A stretch of 64,000 bases of DNA, from assembly GCF_900129805.1 (NCBI RefSeq), contig NZ_FQWY01000008.1, positions 1 to 64,000 of the forward strand, given 5' to 3'. A program made the translations under genes and the position numbers. Positions 27,258-36,260 of the stretch are shown in pieces. Position 1 is the stretch's first letter. Each line of letters begins with the position of its first letter. The DNA comes from Thermosyntropha lipolytica DSM 11003 (GTDB lineage Bacteria > Bacillota > Syntrophomonadia > Syntrophomonadales > Syntrophomonadaceae). Under the pieces are notes generated by a model. The model was not told the origin of the DNA. It did no database searches and saw only the letters and a program-made list of their open reading frames with translations.

Positions 27258-28520
27258 TCAAGCATAAGTTTTAAACCAGACTACCATGTTATTACCCTTG
27301 CTGTCCCAAACCTTAACTTCATCATAGGCTTTCTTTACCCTGGCCATTAATTCCTGCCTGTCCTTTCCTTCCACCAGCAAATATCCGATGCGGCAGGTGC
27401 TATCGGTAAGCGGCCTTATCTCCCTGCGGCTCGTATCATAAAAACCTGCATTTATCACCCCCGGCATATTTTTTACTCTTTCCAGGCTCGCCCAGGTTTT
27501 CACTTCTCCTGGCTGGCCTATTATAAATTTAACCATAGCATATCGGGAATTGGTTAAAAGATTATACCTCTTCAGGCTCTCAACATCTATATGGTTGCCG
27601 ACTGACTTTTCCAGAAACATATCTACTATATCTATACCGGAAACTAAAGGGATCAGTTCTTCTTCATGGCCGCCACCGATACGGCAGGCAATCTCTACTA
27701 CCTTAACCCCGCTTTCCCCAATTATCATCTGTATGTACAAAGGTCCGCTTTTTATAGCAAAAGCCCTGATAATCCTTGCTACCAGCTGTTTAATCTCATC
27801 ATAGTAGCTTAAAGTATATACGGAAGGGAAAACATGTCCATCCGGTATTCCCAGGTGGGGTTCTACATAGAGAAGCGGCCTGTCAGTTATCATAAGAATA
27901 TAAGGTATGCCCTCTTCTACCCAGGCACTTACTGTTATTTCATCTCCAGCACAAAACTCCTCTACGATTATCTCTTCCTGACGGGTAAACTTAAAAGTTT
28001 CCTGCATATAAGATATCGCCTGTTCATCAAAGCGGTAAAGCTTGAATACTCCTCTTTGTCCCTGGCTGTCTAAGGGTTTTACGACTACCGGTAAATTAAA
28101 ATCGTCCAGACGTTTTCTTATGGTATGCGGAGTTGCCAGTTCTTCCTTTTTTACAAGGATATAACGGCTGGAAGGGATCCCGTTTTCTTCCATGGTTTTT
28201 TTCATGTATTTTTTATTGGTAGCCTTTAAAGCTGTATCTGCACTTATCAAAGCAGGCAAATTAAGGGTTTCAGCTACTTTAGCCGCAGTTAAAACCGGCT
28301 GGTCAGTCCCTATGGTAAAAACGGCATCTACCCTGTGTTTTAAAGCTACTTCGATATTGCCTTCGATGTCAAAAGTGCTTACCAGTTCGGCAAAATCGGC
28401 TAGTCTTTTGCCGGGAGCATGGGGCAGGTAATCAGACACCACTACCGTCCATCCTTTGGCCTTTGCCCTGCGTATAGCATTGAGCTGCATAAATCCGCCG
28501 CCTAAAATCAAAACCTTCAT
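27258..28520 (-). CDS. ATP-grasp ligase of unknown substrate
   Basis: The 420-residue protein has an N-terminal nucleotide-fold start (VLILGGGFMQLNAIRRAKAKG), then an ATP-grasp domain (NLPVVVKPLDSQGQRGV, EEFCAGDEITVSAWVEEG, and EIACRIGGGHEEELIPLVSG for metal and ATP). Relatives ligate amino acids or carboxylates through an acyl-phosphate. The neighbours make a dTDP-aminosugar, so it may add an amino acid or other acyl group to the amino group, but the ABC transporter behind it may instead supply its substrate. No specific name is justified. Confidence 0.8.
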   Translation of the reverse strand: MKVLILGGGFMQLNAIRRAKAKGWTVVVSDYLPHAPGKRLADFAELVSTFDIEGNIEVALKHRVDAVFTIGTDQPVLTAAKVAETLNLPALISADTALKATNKKYMKKTMEENGIPSSRYILVKKEELATPHTIRKRLDDFNLPVVVKPLDSQGQRGVFKLYRFDEQAISYMQETFKFTRQEEIIVEEFCAGDEITVSAWVEEGIPYILMITDRPLLYVEPHLGIPDGHVFPSVYTLSYYDEIKQLVARIIRAFAIKSGPLYIQMIIGESGVKVVEIACRIGGGHEEELIPLVSGIDIVDMFLEKSVGNHIDVESLKRYNLLTNSRYAMVKFIIGQPGEVKTWASLERVKNMPGVINAGFYDTSRREIRPLTDSTCRIGYLLVEGKDRQELMARVKKAYDEVKVWDSKGNNMVVWFKTYA

Positions 28521-28540
28521 GTTATCCCCCGCCTAAACCG

Positions 28541-29449
28541 TCATAGCTCCATTTTTTCTATAGAATAAGGAGGCCGGCCATCCATCTCCTTAAGCCAGCA
28601 TTTAGCATATTTCCAACCGGTAAGGGAAGTCAAAAAACCTAAAAGTAGAATTCCTCCTATAATAAACAGGCTTCCCCCCTGACAAATGCTCTTATCTCCC
28701 GGATAAAAATAAAACTTTAGCCCCCAGCATAAGGATAATAAAAGCAAACCTGCCCATAACCAGGTAATTACCTGCCAGGGAAGATGGGAATAGCTAAAAA
28801 TAAGATCAAGAGCTAACCCTAAGGCTTTAGAAAAATTATAATTACTCCTTCCATATTTGCGCTTATCATGTTTTACCTCCAAACTTACTGCCCGGGATAC
28901 ATCCTGCAAAAGGAGGGCTGCCAGATAGATATTTCTTCTTCGGCAGGCAGCCAGTCGCCCCGCCGTTCTCTTATCCATAATGCGGAAACTGCTCATTTTT
29001 AAAGTCGCCGGTTTTTTATATATTAAACCCAGACTCTTATCTATAAGCCTGCTGCCCAGATTACGATAAAAAGGATGTTTTCGCTCCCGGGGAACCCCGA
29101 ATACGACTTCATAGCCTTCTTTAATCCTGGCATAAAGCCGGGGAATCTCTTCGGGAGGATGCTGCAGGTCATCATCTATAGTTATGACATAATCTCCCGT
29201 AGCATACCTCAGGCCACACAAGGTAGCACTATGCTGTCCGGCATTAAAAGCCAGTTTTATTATTTTCACCCTTTTATCTTCTTCCCGCAGTCTTTGCATA
29301 ACCTGGTAACTTTCATCCCGGCTCCGGTCATCAACCATAATTATTTCAAAATCCCACCCTCTTTCCTCCATGACCCCTTTTATTCGTTCATAGAGTTCGG
29401 GAAGGCTTCTGGCACTGTTGTATACAGGAACTACTACCGAAAAAAGCAT
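28541..29449 (-). CDS. GT2 glycosyltransferase, DPM1/ArnC-like with C-terminal membrane helices
   Basis: The GT-A domain starts SVVVPVYNSARSLPELY and has the DDRSRDES and DDDLQHPPEEIP acidic motifs that bind the metal and nucleotide sugar. Two membrane segments follow at about residues 225-245 and 253-278, as in polyprenyl-phosphate sugar transferases (DPM1, ArnC, GtrB). It probably loads the sugar made by RfbA, RfbB and the WecE-like aminotransferase onto undecaprenyl phosphate. The exact sugar is inferred. Confidence 0.85.
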   Translation of the reverse strand: MLFSVVVPVYNSARSLPELYERIKGVMEERGWDFEIIMVDDRSRDESYQVMQRLREEDKRVKIIKLAFNAGQHSATLCGLRYATGDYVITIDDDLQHPPEEIPRLYARIKEGYEVVFGVPRERKHPFYRNLGSRLIDKSLGLIYKKPATLKMSSFRIMDKRTAGRLAACRRRNIYLAALLLQDVSRAVSLEVKHDKRKYGRSNYNFSKALGLALDLIFSYSHLPWQVITWLWAGLLLLSLCWGLKFYFYPGDKSICQGGSLFIIGGILLLGFLTSLTGWKYAKCWLKEMDGRPPYSIEKMEL

Positions 29450-29464
29450 ACAACTCTCCCCTGT

Positions 29465-30619
29465 TTATTCCAGTTCATGCAAAACTTTTCTCAGGTTTTC
29501 TATGACATATTCCTGTTCCCCGGCAGTCATATCCGGATAAAGAGGAAGACGTAAAAGCCCATCGGCTAATTTTTCGGTAAGCGGCAACTCACCCGGGCGA
29601 TAACCTAATCTCTTACCCATGGGAGAAAGATGCAAAGGCACATAATGCGAAGCAGACTCGATTCCTCTTTGCTTCAATTTTTCCTGTACATAATCCCTTG
29701 TGTTTTTATGGGCAAAAATAATATAGAAAATATGATAATTAGAAACCGCATAATCAGGCAGGTAAGGAAGCTTTAGGAGCCCCTTCTTTTCATATTCCCG
29801 CAAGCTGTTTAAATAATTATAATAAATCTTCTCTCTTTTTTCCGTAATCATATCCATATCTTGCAGCTGGGCATAAAGATAAGCGGCCAGTATATCCGAA
29901 GGAGTATAACTTGACCCGATTTCCATCCAGGTGTACCTGTCAATTTCTCCGCGCAAAAAACTGGACCTGTTAGTCCCCTTTTCCCATATGTATTCTGCCT
30001 TTTTTAGCATATCTTTCCCCAGGCCATTCAGCAAAAGAGCCCCGCCTTCACCACAGCTGTAATTTTTAGTGCCGTGAAAACTGTAGCATCCTATATGGCC
30101 AATAGTCCCCAGATATCGTCCTTTATAGAGGGCATTGACTCCCTGAGCCGCATCCTCGATGATAAAAAGGCCATATTCCCTGCTTATAGCCAGCAAACTA
30201 TCCATATCACAGGCTACCCCGGCATAATGGACAGGGATTATCGCCCGGGTATGAGGGCTTATTTTCTCCTTAACATCCTCCGGATCAATATTAAGAGTTC
30301 GCGGATCAATTTCCGCGAATACCGGTTTAGCCCCTCTTAGCATAACAGCATTGGCCGTAGATACAAAAGTAAAAGAAGGCATGATAACTTCATCCCCCGG
30401 CTTTAAAGAAAGGAGAAGAGAAGCCATCTCCAGAGCACTGGTAGCCGAAGTGGTGAGGAAAACCTTCTCGGCTTTAAATCGGCTAGCCATAAAATCCTGC
30501 ACTTTACCGGTATAATAACCATTGCCGGCTATGCTGTTTCTCTTCAGGCAGTCCTTTATACAGGCAAGTTCCCGCCCGGAAAAATAAAGCCGGTTAAAAG
30601 GTATATACATAAACCTCAT
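29465..30619 (-). CDS. wecE: dTDP-4-oxo-6-deoxyglucose aminotransferase (WecE/RffA-like)
   Basis: This is a PLP-dependent DegT/DnrJ/EryC1/StrS aminotransferase of 384 residues. The start IPFNRLYFSGRELACI, TTSATSALEMASLLL, MPSFTFVSTANAV and the PLP lysine in SFHGTKNYSCGEGG match WecE, which makes dTDP-4-amino-4,6-dideoxygalactose. Other regiospecificity is possible. The rfbB and rfbA genes that make its substrate lie directly upstream in the same operon. Confidence 0.85.
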   Translation of the reverse strand: MRFMYIPFNRLYFSGRELACIKDCLKRNSIAGNGYYTGKVQDFMASRFKAEKVFLTTSATSALEMASLLLSLKPGDEVIMPSFTFVSTANAVMLRGAKPVFAEIDPRTLNIDPEDVKEKISPHTRAIIPVHYAGVACDMDSLLAISREYGLFIIEDAAQGVNALYKGRYLGTIGHIGCYSFHGTKNYSCGEGGALLLNGLGKDMLKKAEYIWEKGTNRSSFLRGEIDRYTWMEIGSSYTPSDILAAYLYAQLQDMDMITEKREKIYYNYLNSLREYEKKGLLKLPYLPDYAVSNYHIFYIIFAHKNTRDYVQEKLKQRGIESASHYVPLHLSPMGKRLGYRPGELPLTEKLADGLLRLPLYPDMTAGEQEYVIENLRKVLHELE

Positions 30620-30622
30620 CCT

Positions 30623-31357
30623 TTAGCTGTTTATTATCTTATTTTCTATGCTAAGCATCATCTGATTGGCATAGGCCCAGGAAGTAAAAGTACCGGCATC
30701 AGCCCAGTCACCTTCCAGCAAATCATAGGCCAGCTGTCCCAGCTTTATATAGTAGTTATTGACCGGTGTTATTTCATATTCGCCGGAAGGGGAAGGTCCC
30801 AAACAGCGGATAATATCAAAAACCTTTTCATCATACATATAGATACCAATAACGGCATAAGGGCTTTTAGCCTGCAGGGGTTTTTCCTCAATCTCCACAA
30901 TTTTTAGCTCATCGAGAGCAGCTATGCCGTATCTTTCCGGATCTTCTACCTTACGCAAAAGTACCCGGGCTCCTTCCTTCTGCTCCCTGAATTTATCAAC
31001 ATATTTTTTTATGCTGTGGGTAGCGATATTATCTCCCAGGATAACTACTATCTTCTCACCGCGGGCAAAATCTTCCGCCCGCAGGAGGGCATGGGCAATT
31101 CCCAGCGGTTCCTCCTGCACTTTAAAGGTAAAATCACAGCCAAAATCCTCTCCGCTGCCTAAAAGCCTCACCATTTCCCCCATATGTTCTTTTCCGGTAA
31201 TCACCATAATATCATGAATGCCTGCCGACACCAGCTGTTTAACAGGATTAAAAATCATAGGCTCTTTGCCTACGGGTAAAAGATGCTTGTTGGTAACCTT
31301 GGTAAGCGGATACAAGCGGGTTCCTCTTCCCCCTGCCAGTATAACCCCTTTCATCAT
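30623..31357 (-). CDS. rfbA: Glucose-1-phosphate thymidylyltransferase (short form)
   Basis: The enzyme makes dTDP-glucose from dTTP and glucose-1-phosphate. The nucleotide-binding loop is GGRGTRLYPLTKVTNKHLLP, followed by KEPMIF and the ILGDNI metal site. At 244 residues it is the short form without the extra C-terminal regulatory helices. It follows rfbB by about 20 nt. Confidence 0.92.
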   Translation of the reverse strand: MMKGVILAGGRGTRLYPLTKVTNKHLLPVGKEPMIFNPVKQLVSAGIHDIMVITGKEHMGEMVRLLGSGEDFGCDFTFKVQEEPLGIAHALLRAEDFARGEKIVVILGDNIATHSIKKYVDKFREQKEGARVLLRKVEDPERYGIAALDELKIVEIEEKPLQAKSPYAVIGIYMYDEKVFDIIRCLGPSPSGEYEITPVNNYYIKLGQLAYDLLEGDWADAGTFTSWAYANQMMLSIENKIINS

Positions 31358-31379
31358 ATCACCTCATAATCTACACAGT

Positions 31380-32396
31380 TTAAAGGCGCTGGCGGGCCTT
31401 CTTAACCCATTCCTCATGGGTCAGGTACCAGTTTACCGTAAACCTTATTCCCTCCTCAAAACTGACCGCTGGCTGCCAGCCGGTAGCCTGCCTTATTTTT
31501 TCTGAACTTACAGCATATCTGAAATCATGTCCCTTACGGTCGGCAACCAGCTCAATTAAATCATGGCTTATACAATTCTTTCGCCTATCCCCTGCCGGCA
31601 AAAGCTCTTTTACCATATCTATTACCAGCTTGACCAGCCTGAGGTTTTCTATCTCGCATCCGCTGCCTATATTATAAACCTCCCCTGTAACCCCCTTATG
31701 GATTACTTCCTCCAGAGCCCGGCAGTGGTCCTCGACAAAAATCCACTCCCTTATATTAGTACCCTCACCATACACAGGTACCGGCATACCATCCAAAACC
31801 CGGGAAATAACAAGGGGTATCAGCTTTTCCGGCATCTGCAAAGGTCCGTAGTTATTGGTACATCTGGTTATATTAAAAGGAAGGCCATAAGTTTGGTGAT
31901 AAGCCTGCAGTATCAAATCAGCTGCCGCCTTGGATGACGCATAAGGGCTGCTAGGCCTTAAAGGAGAATCTTCGGTAAAAACCCCTTCTTTCCCCAGCGA
32001 CCCGTAAACTTCATCGGTAGAAACCTGAACAAACTTTTTTACCGGATATTTAAGGCACATATCAAGCAAAGCCTGCGTGCCTAAGACATTAGTCTCTACA
32101 AAAATACGGGGTGAAGATATGCTCCTGTCCACATGCGTCTCAGCAGCAAAATTTACCACTACATCCGGCCTATACCGTGCAAAAACTTTTTCCAATGTGA
32201 TAAGGTCATTGATGTCAGCCTGAATAAAAACATAATTCCCATATTCTTTTACCCCGTCCAGATTATGAATATTGCCTGCATAAGTAAGTTTATCTACATT
32301 TACCACCACAATATCCCTGTGGTATCTGGTCAAAAGGTAATGTATAAAATTAGAGCCGATAAAACCGGCTCCTCCTGTAACCAAATAAGTCTGCAA
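31380..32396 (-). CDS. rfbB: dTDP-glucose 4,6-dehydratase
   Basis: RfbB makes dTDP-4-keto-6-deoxyglucose. It is an extended short-chain dehydrogenase: the NAD loop GGAGFIGSNFIHYLL is near the start, the dehydratase residues are in STDEVYGSLGKEG, and YASSK gives the YxxxK pair at about residue 155. The sugar-binding stretch TRCTNNYGPLQMPEKLIP follows. The length of 338 residues is usual. It is the first gene of the cluster. Confidence 0.95.
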   Translation of the reverse strand: MQTYLVTGGAGFIGSNFIHYLLTRYHRDIVVVNVDKLTYAGNIHNLDGVKEYGNYVFIQADINDLITLEKVFARYRPDVVVNFAAETHVDRSISSPRIFVETNVLGTQALLDMCLKYPVKKFVQVSTDEVYGSLGKEGVFTEDSPLRPSSPYASSKAAADLILQAYHQTYGLPFNITRCTNNYGPLQMPEKLIPLVISRVLDGMPVPVYGEGTNIREWIFVEDHCRALEEVIHKGVTGEVYNIGSGCEIENLRLVKLVIDMVKELLPAGDRRKNCISHDLIELVADRKGHDFRYAVSSEKIRQATGWQPAVSFEEGIRFTVNWYLTHEEWVKKARQRL

Positions 32397-32432
32397 AACC
32401 TAACCTCCCACCGGCAGCAATGTTCCTAAAAC

Positions 32433-32463
32433 TGATAAAGGGGAAATAAATTCCCCCTTATCA
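32433..32463 (-). terminator. Hairpin after the rhodanese gene
   Basis: TGATAA(A)GGGG and CCCC(C)TTATCA form an 11-bp stem with one mismatch and a 9-nt loop, about 35 nt past the rhodanese stop. The minus-strand sequence behind it has only a short T run (AGTTTTAG), so termination may be partial. Confidence 0.55.
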
Positions 32464-32497
32464 TATGGCATTAATTTTATTGTAACACAGACCCCAT

Positions 32498-33406
32498 TTA
32501 CTTTTCTACAGGCAGCCCGGCCGGAGCCCAGCCCAGTTTAAATCCGCCTTTTACCGAATAGGCATCTATGCCTAATGTTTTGAGCACAGCTATCGCCTGG
32601 CCGGCTGTCTGACCGGTATAGCAATATACATATACCGGCTTATCCTGAGCAAATTCATCAAAATGTTCGTTTATTTTTCTAAAAGGAATATTTACTGCCC
32701 CTTTAATATGTCCTTCGGCATAATCTTCGGGAGCCCGGATATCAACTATCATGATATCTTCACTGGCATCTATCTTTTTCTGCAATTCTTCCGGATCTAT
32801 TATGTTATTATTATCAGGCAGGTTAGCAAAATAATCTTTCAGAATCTGGGCAATTGCCGGATCAGGTTTAGCCGGGGTTACATCCTGAGGAAGCTTATAT
32901 TCAGCAGTATCTACCGGGAAGTCATTTTCTCCTACCCATCCTTTGTCAAAACCTAAATATAATGACTTGGCATCATACCCGTACATATTCAGAATAGCTA
33001 TAGCCTGTCCAGCTGTTTGACCGGTAACACAAGCAATAATTATTTCCTTATCAGCAGGCAGCTTATCTAAATACTCATGCATTTTTCTAAAGGGAATATT
33101 GACTGCCCCTTTGATATGTCCCTTGGCATAGACTTCCGGGGGACGAATATCGATTACCAGTATATCCGTATCACCAGCATCAATCCTTTCTTTTAAAGCA
33201 GGCGATTTTATTATTCTATTATTTTCCGGCATTTGAGCAAAGTACTCATCAGCAATATCCCTGATATCAACCTGTTCTACCGCTTGTTTTTCTTCCGGAA
33301 CGGGAGGAGCAGCTTCCTTTTTGGCCCCACAGCCTACCAGCAGGGAAGATAAGAGAACCATCACCAGTAAAAGAGACAGCCATCTGGCCTTCATATTTTT
33401 CAGCAC
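32498..33406 (-). CDS. Tandem rhodanese-domain lipoprotein
   Basis: A lipoprotein signal (LSSLLVGC) is followed by two copies of a rhodanese domain of about 100 residues. Each copy has an active-site loop with Cys (ACVTGQTAG and YCYTGQTAG) and the shared stretch GHIKGAVNIPFRK. Such domains carry or transfer sulfane sulfur on the active-site Cys. Both catalytic cysteines are present. DNA identity between the copies is high, so the duplication is internal and fairly recent. I choose the GTG at 33406 with GGAGAGG upstream; an ATG at 33394 is also possible, and the frame runs open to 33481. Beside the Psr-type operon it may handle polysulfide outside the cell membrane. Confidence 0.9.
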   Translation of the reverse strand: MLKNMKARWLSLLLVMVLLSSLLVGCGAKKEAAPPVPEEKQAVEQVDIRDIADEYFAQMPENNRIIKSPALKERIDAGDTDILVIDIRPPEVYAKGHIKGAVNIPFRKMHEYLDKLPADKEIIIACVTGQTAGQAIAILNMYGYDAKSLYLGFDKGWVGENDFPVDTAEYKLPQDVTPAKPDPAIAQILKDYFANLPDNNNIIDPEELQKKIDASEDIMIVDIRAPEDYAEGHIKGAVNIPFRKINEHFDEFAQDKPVYVYCYTGQTAGQAIAVLKTLGIDAYSVKGGFKLGWAPAGLPVEK

Positions 33407-33481
33407 CCCAAATCCTCTCCTTTCATCTTTCTCAGTAATTATAAACCGTACCTTTACAAATATTTCTTTACTCCTTTTCAC

Positions 33482-33738
33482 CCCCTGCTAAACTGGAATT
33501 TTCGAGCTACCTCCAACATCTGGTTGCTTTAATTATAACTGAAGGCATAGCAGGTAAATTATTCAAAATATTTATAACCCTATAAGCAAATATAAAAAAG
33601 TTTCTTATAAACTATAAAAAACCGCACTTTTGCCTTCAGCCATAGAAAAAAATCTTTCCTTTCACTATAATAAAAACAGGATATAAAAATTTTTAATACC
33701 TTTGCAGATTAAAACAAATAGAGAAATGAGGGAAAAAA
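33482..33738. promoter_or_regulatory. Divergent promoter region between rhodanese and lysR genes
   Basis: This 257-nt AT-rich gap separates two divergent genes. On the minus strand TATAAT at 33537-33532 could be the -10 box for the rhodanese gene; its -35 is weak. Several TATAA/TTATA pairs around 33600-33690 (for example TTTCTTATAAACTATAAA) resemble the loosely palindromic T-N11-A sites of LysR regulators. No RNA gene is seen. Confidence 0.45.
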
Positions 33739-34662
33739 ATGTATTTAAACCCTTTATCCATCATACCTATCGTGGCCGAGACTAAAAGTTTTTCCAAAGC
33801 CGCCAGGATCCTGCACCTGTCTCAACCGGCTATCAGCAGTAAAATCAAAGATATAGAAGACTACTATGGTCTAAAAATCTTCCACCGCACTGCTCAGGGG
33901 GTCACCCTTACCGAAGCCGGTAAAATAATAAATGCTTATGCTGTGCGCTTTGCTGAACTGCAACAGGCCATGGATGAAGAACTCAAACAGCTCTTACAAA
34001 ACAACTCTATCCTGACTATCGGTGCCAGCTGTACAGTAGGCAACTATGCCATGCCTAGCTGTATTAAGATTTTTAAAGACCGTTATCCTGATATAACAGT
34101 AAAGCTTGACATAAGCAATTCCCGGGGCATTCTGGAAAAACTGCACCGCAAAGAAATAGACGTGGCAGTAATCGAAGGCAGTACGGAAAATCCCGATCTG
34201 GCAGTTTACAAAATAACCGATACCCGATTAGTCTTTATTGTTTCTTTGGCTTCCCGAATAGTAAAGAAAAAAGAGATTTCCCTGACCGAGCTTTCTTCTA
34301 AACCTTTTGTCATCCGGGAAAAAGGAGCAGCTGTAAGGCAGATATTTGAAAAAGCACTTGCCGACCACGGATACAGCCTGGAACAATTCAATATCGTAAC
34401 CGAAATGACCAGTATCCATGCGGTTAAAGCCGCCGTGCAGGACGATATTGGGATATCAATAGTGCCTGAAATTACAATAAAAAAAGAAATAAATAACCAG
34501 CTTCTAAAAACCGTAAAAGTAACCGGACTTGATCTTTATATGCCCATCCATCTTGCCTATTTAAAAAATGAAGAACTCTCTCTCCCCGCGCAAAGATTTG
34601 TTAACCTGTTATTACATCCGCAGAAAAGCATTTTTTGCTGGGAGAACAAGGTGTTTGATTAA
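33739..34662 (+). CDS. LysR family transcriptional regulator
   Basis: The N-terminal winged helix has the usual pattern FSKAARILHLSQPAISSKIKDIE, followed by LFHRT-like IFHRTAQGVTLTEAG, and a C-terminal periplasmic-binding-protein-like effector domain starting near residue 90. The 307 residues are typical. It is the only plus-strand gene between 287 and 55364 and is divergent from the rhodanese gene, which is the first candidate target; the Mo-enzyme operon on its other side runs toward it. The effector is unknown. Confidence 0.92.
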   Translation: MYLNPLSIIPIVAETKSFSKAARILHLSQPAISSKIKDIEDYYGLKIFHRTAQGVTLTEAGKIINAYAVRFAELQQAMDEELKQLLQNNSILTIGASCTVGNYAMPSCIKIFKDRYPDITVKLDISNSRGILEKLHRKEIDVAVIEGSTENPDLAVYKITDTRLVFIVSLASRIVKKKEISLTELSSKPFVIREKGAAVRQIFEKALADHGYSLEQFNIVTEMTSIHAVKAAVQDDIGISIVPEITIKKEINNQLLKTVKVTGLDLYMPIHLAYLKNEELSLPAQRFVNLLLHPQKSIFCWENKVFD

Positions 34663-34683
34663 CTTATACATAGATGAAATAAC

Positions 34684-34723
34684 ATATACGGGTACCGAAA
34701 TGCTCTATGCGGTACCCGTATAT
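34684..34723. terminator. Bidirectional hairpin between lysR and nrfD
   Basis: A perfect 14-bp inverted repeat (34684-34697 with 34710-34723, 12-nt loop) lies between two convergent genes. Flanks are AT-rich but without a long T run on either strand, so it may work as a weak terminator for both. Confidence 0.6.
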
Positions 34724-34751
34724 ATATTAGTGGGAAAAGAGAAAGCAATGT

Positions 34752-35699
34752 TTAGGGATAAAGAGTAAGTATCGGATATACAATCTCTCCGCCGTAAACA
34801 ATAACATAGCGGAGCAAAAACCCTCCTATGAGAACCATGGTAGGCTCAGCCCAGGGTACTATATGTCCCAGCCTGCCTTTTATCCTGCCTCCTACTTCCA
34901 TTATCCCTAAAATTAAGGGAATAGTAAGTCCAATCAGGACCACCCCTATCCAGAACAGGAGATAATATCCTCCGGTAATTATGGCTCCCAGGGCAATTTC
35001 CCCGGTTGGCCTTAAGGCATAACTTATAAGCAGAGTTGATATTACCATTAGTTCGAGCACAATAAAAACTGCATCGACAATAAGCAAACGCAGGAAAAGT
35101 TTTTTATCAAAATCCAGCTTAATCTTCTCCGGCTGCCATTTTTGCGGGATAAATCTTCTAACCAGATCATCCAGCTTATCCCCTTTTCTGCCTATAAGCA
35201 TCAGGCTGCAGATGCCAGTAGAAAGAGCAGATATAAAGAATAAAAAAGCAATAAGCGGATTACTCCATACCGGATTATTGTAAATAGCAGCCAGGAGCAA
35301 GCCGGCATATACCCCTATGGCTATGCCAAATACCAGTTCCATCCAGGCTAAAAACCTTCTTAACTTATTATCAATATTGAAATAAACCATCACTGCAAAA
35401 GCCAGAGATACCAGAGGAAAAACCAGAAGGAAAAAGGCTCCCCAGGACATAACCGAAGTCGGATTATAATAGATTAAAACCTTATAAAAATTCCAGGGCC
35501 GGTGCAGGTCTAAAATCAAGCAGGCCAAACCTATAAGTACTGGAAAAGGAGCAAAATAAGCTGCCAGCCTCTTTAGCCTTTCATCCATGCCATTAACAAT
35601 ATAGCCTATGGCTGCCACAATGCCTGCTCCGGAAGAAATCCCAGCTGTGAAAAGATAAATCGCAATCAAATATCCCCAGGTAAAATGATGTTCCACCAC
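34752..35699 (-). CDS. NrfD/PsrC-type membrane subunit
   Basis: This 315-residue integral membrane protein has eight or nine hydrophobic segments and begins HHFTWGYLIAIYLFTAGISSGAG, the usual start of NrfD/PsrC quinone-interacting subunits. It should bind menaquinol and pass electrons to the Fe-S protein encoded immediately upstream. It lies four nt behind the Fe-S gene and is the last gene of the molybdoenzyme operon. Confidence 0.9.
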   Translation of the reverse strand: MVEHHFTWGYLIAIYLFTAGISSGAGIVAAIGYIVNGMDERLKRLAAYFAPFPVLIGLACLILDLHRPWNFYKVLIYYNPTSVMSWGAFFLLVFPLVSLAFAVMVYFNIDNKLRRFLAWMELVFGIAIGVYAGLLLAAIYNNPVWSNPLIAFLFFISALSTGICSLMLIGRKGDKLDDLVRRFIPQKWQPEKIKLDFDKKLFLRLLIVDAVFIVLELMVISTLLISYALRPTGEIALGAIITGGYYLLFWIGVVLIGLTIPLILGIMEVGGRIKGRLGHIVPWAEPTMVLIGGFLLRYVIVYGGEIVYPILTLYP

Positions 35700-35702
35700 T
35701 TA

Positions 35703-36260
35703 TCACCTCCGGTAAGGAATAATAAATACATTGGGATGAGTCATAAGATCAGGCCTTCTCTCCACCGCACCTTTGGCCATCCACTGATTTATTTCACTGT
35801 GCGGATCATTTAGATCCCCGGTTATAATAGCCCCGGCAATGCAGGAAGTTTCGCAGGCCGGTTTTTTTCCTTTTTCCAGCAAGTGCACACAAAGAGTACA
35901 TTTTTCCGGCAGGCCTCCATGTTTGCGTTCATTCATAATCCTTACCCGGTAAGGGCAGGCCAGAACACAATAGCCACAGCCTATACAAAGTTCAGGCTTA
36001 ACTTCTACTGTTCCCCATTCTGTATAATGAGAAGCCTTGGTAGGACAGGCATCGACACAGGGTGCATGCTGACAGTGGTTGCAGGACCACTTTTCCGTAT
36101 ATTTATAAACATTGGGAAATACCCCTTCTTCATGCTCAATTATTTTGGTGCGGTATTTGCCTTCTTCTACTTTATTTTCCGCTATACAGGCCACACTGCA
36201 GGCATGACATCCTACACATTTATTAAGATCAACTATCTTTCCCCATCTTTTTTTAGCCAT
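35703..36260 (-). CDS. Four-cluster [4Fe-4S] electron-transfer subunit (PsrB/DmsB type)
   Basis: The 185-residue protein carries sixteen cysteines in four sets: CVGCHACSVAC, CNHCQHAPCVDAC, CIGCGYCVLAC, and CTLC with a later CETSC. This is the exact pattern of DmsB/PsrB/PhsB subunits that wire the molybdenum subunit to the membrane quinol subunit. No Tat signal is present, as expected for a partner exported with the catalytic subunit. It overlaps the TorD-like gene by 8 nt. Confidence 0.95.
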   Translation of the reverse strand: MAKKRWGKIVDLNKCVGCHACSVACIAENKVEEGKYRTKIIEHEEGVFPNVYKYTEKWSCNHCQHAPCVDACPTKASHYTEWGTVEVKPELCIGCGYCVLACPYRVRIMNERKHGGLPEKCTLCVHLLEKGKKPACETSCIAGAIITGDLNDPHSEINQWMAKGAVERRPDLMTHPNVFIIPYRR

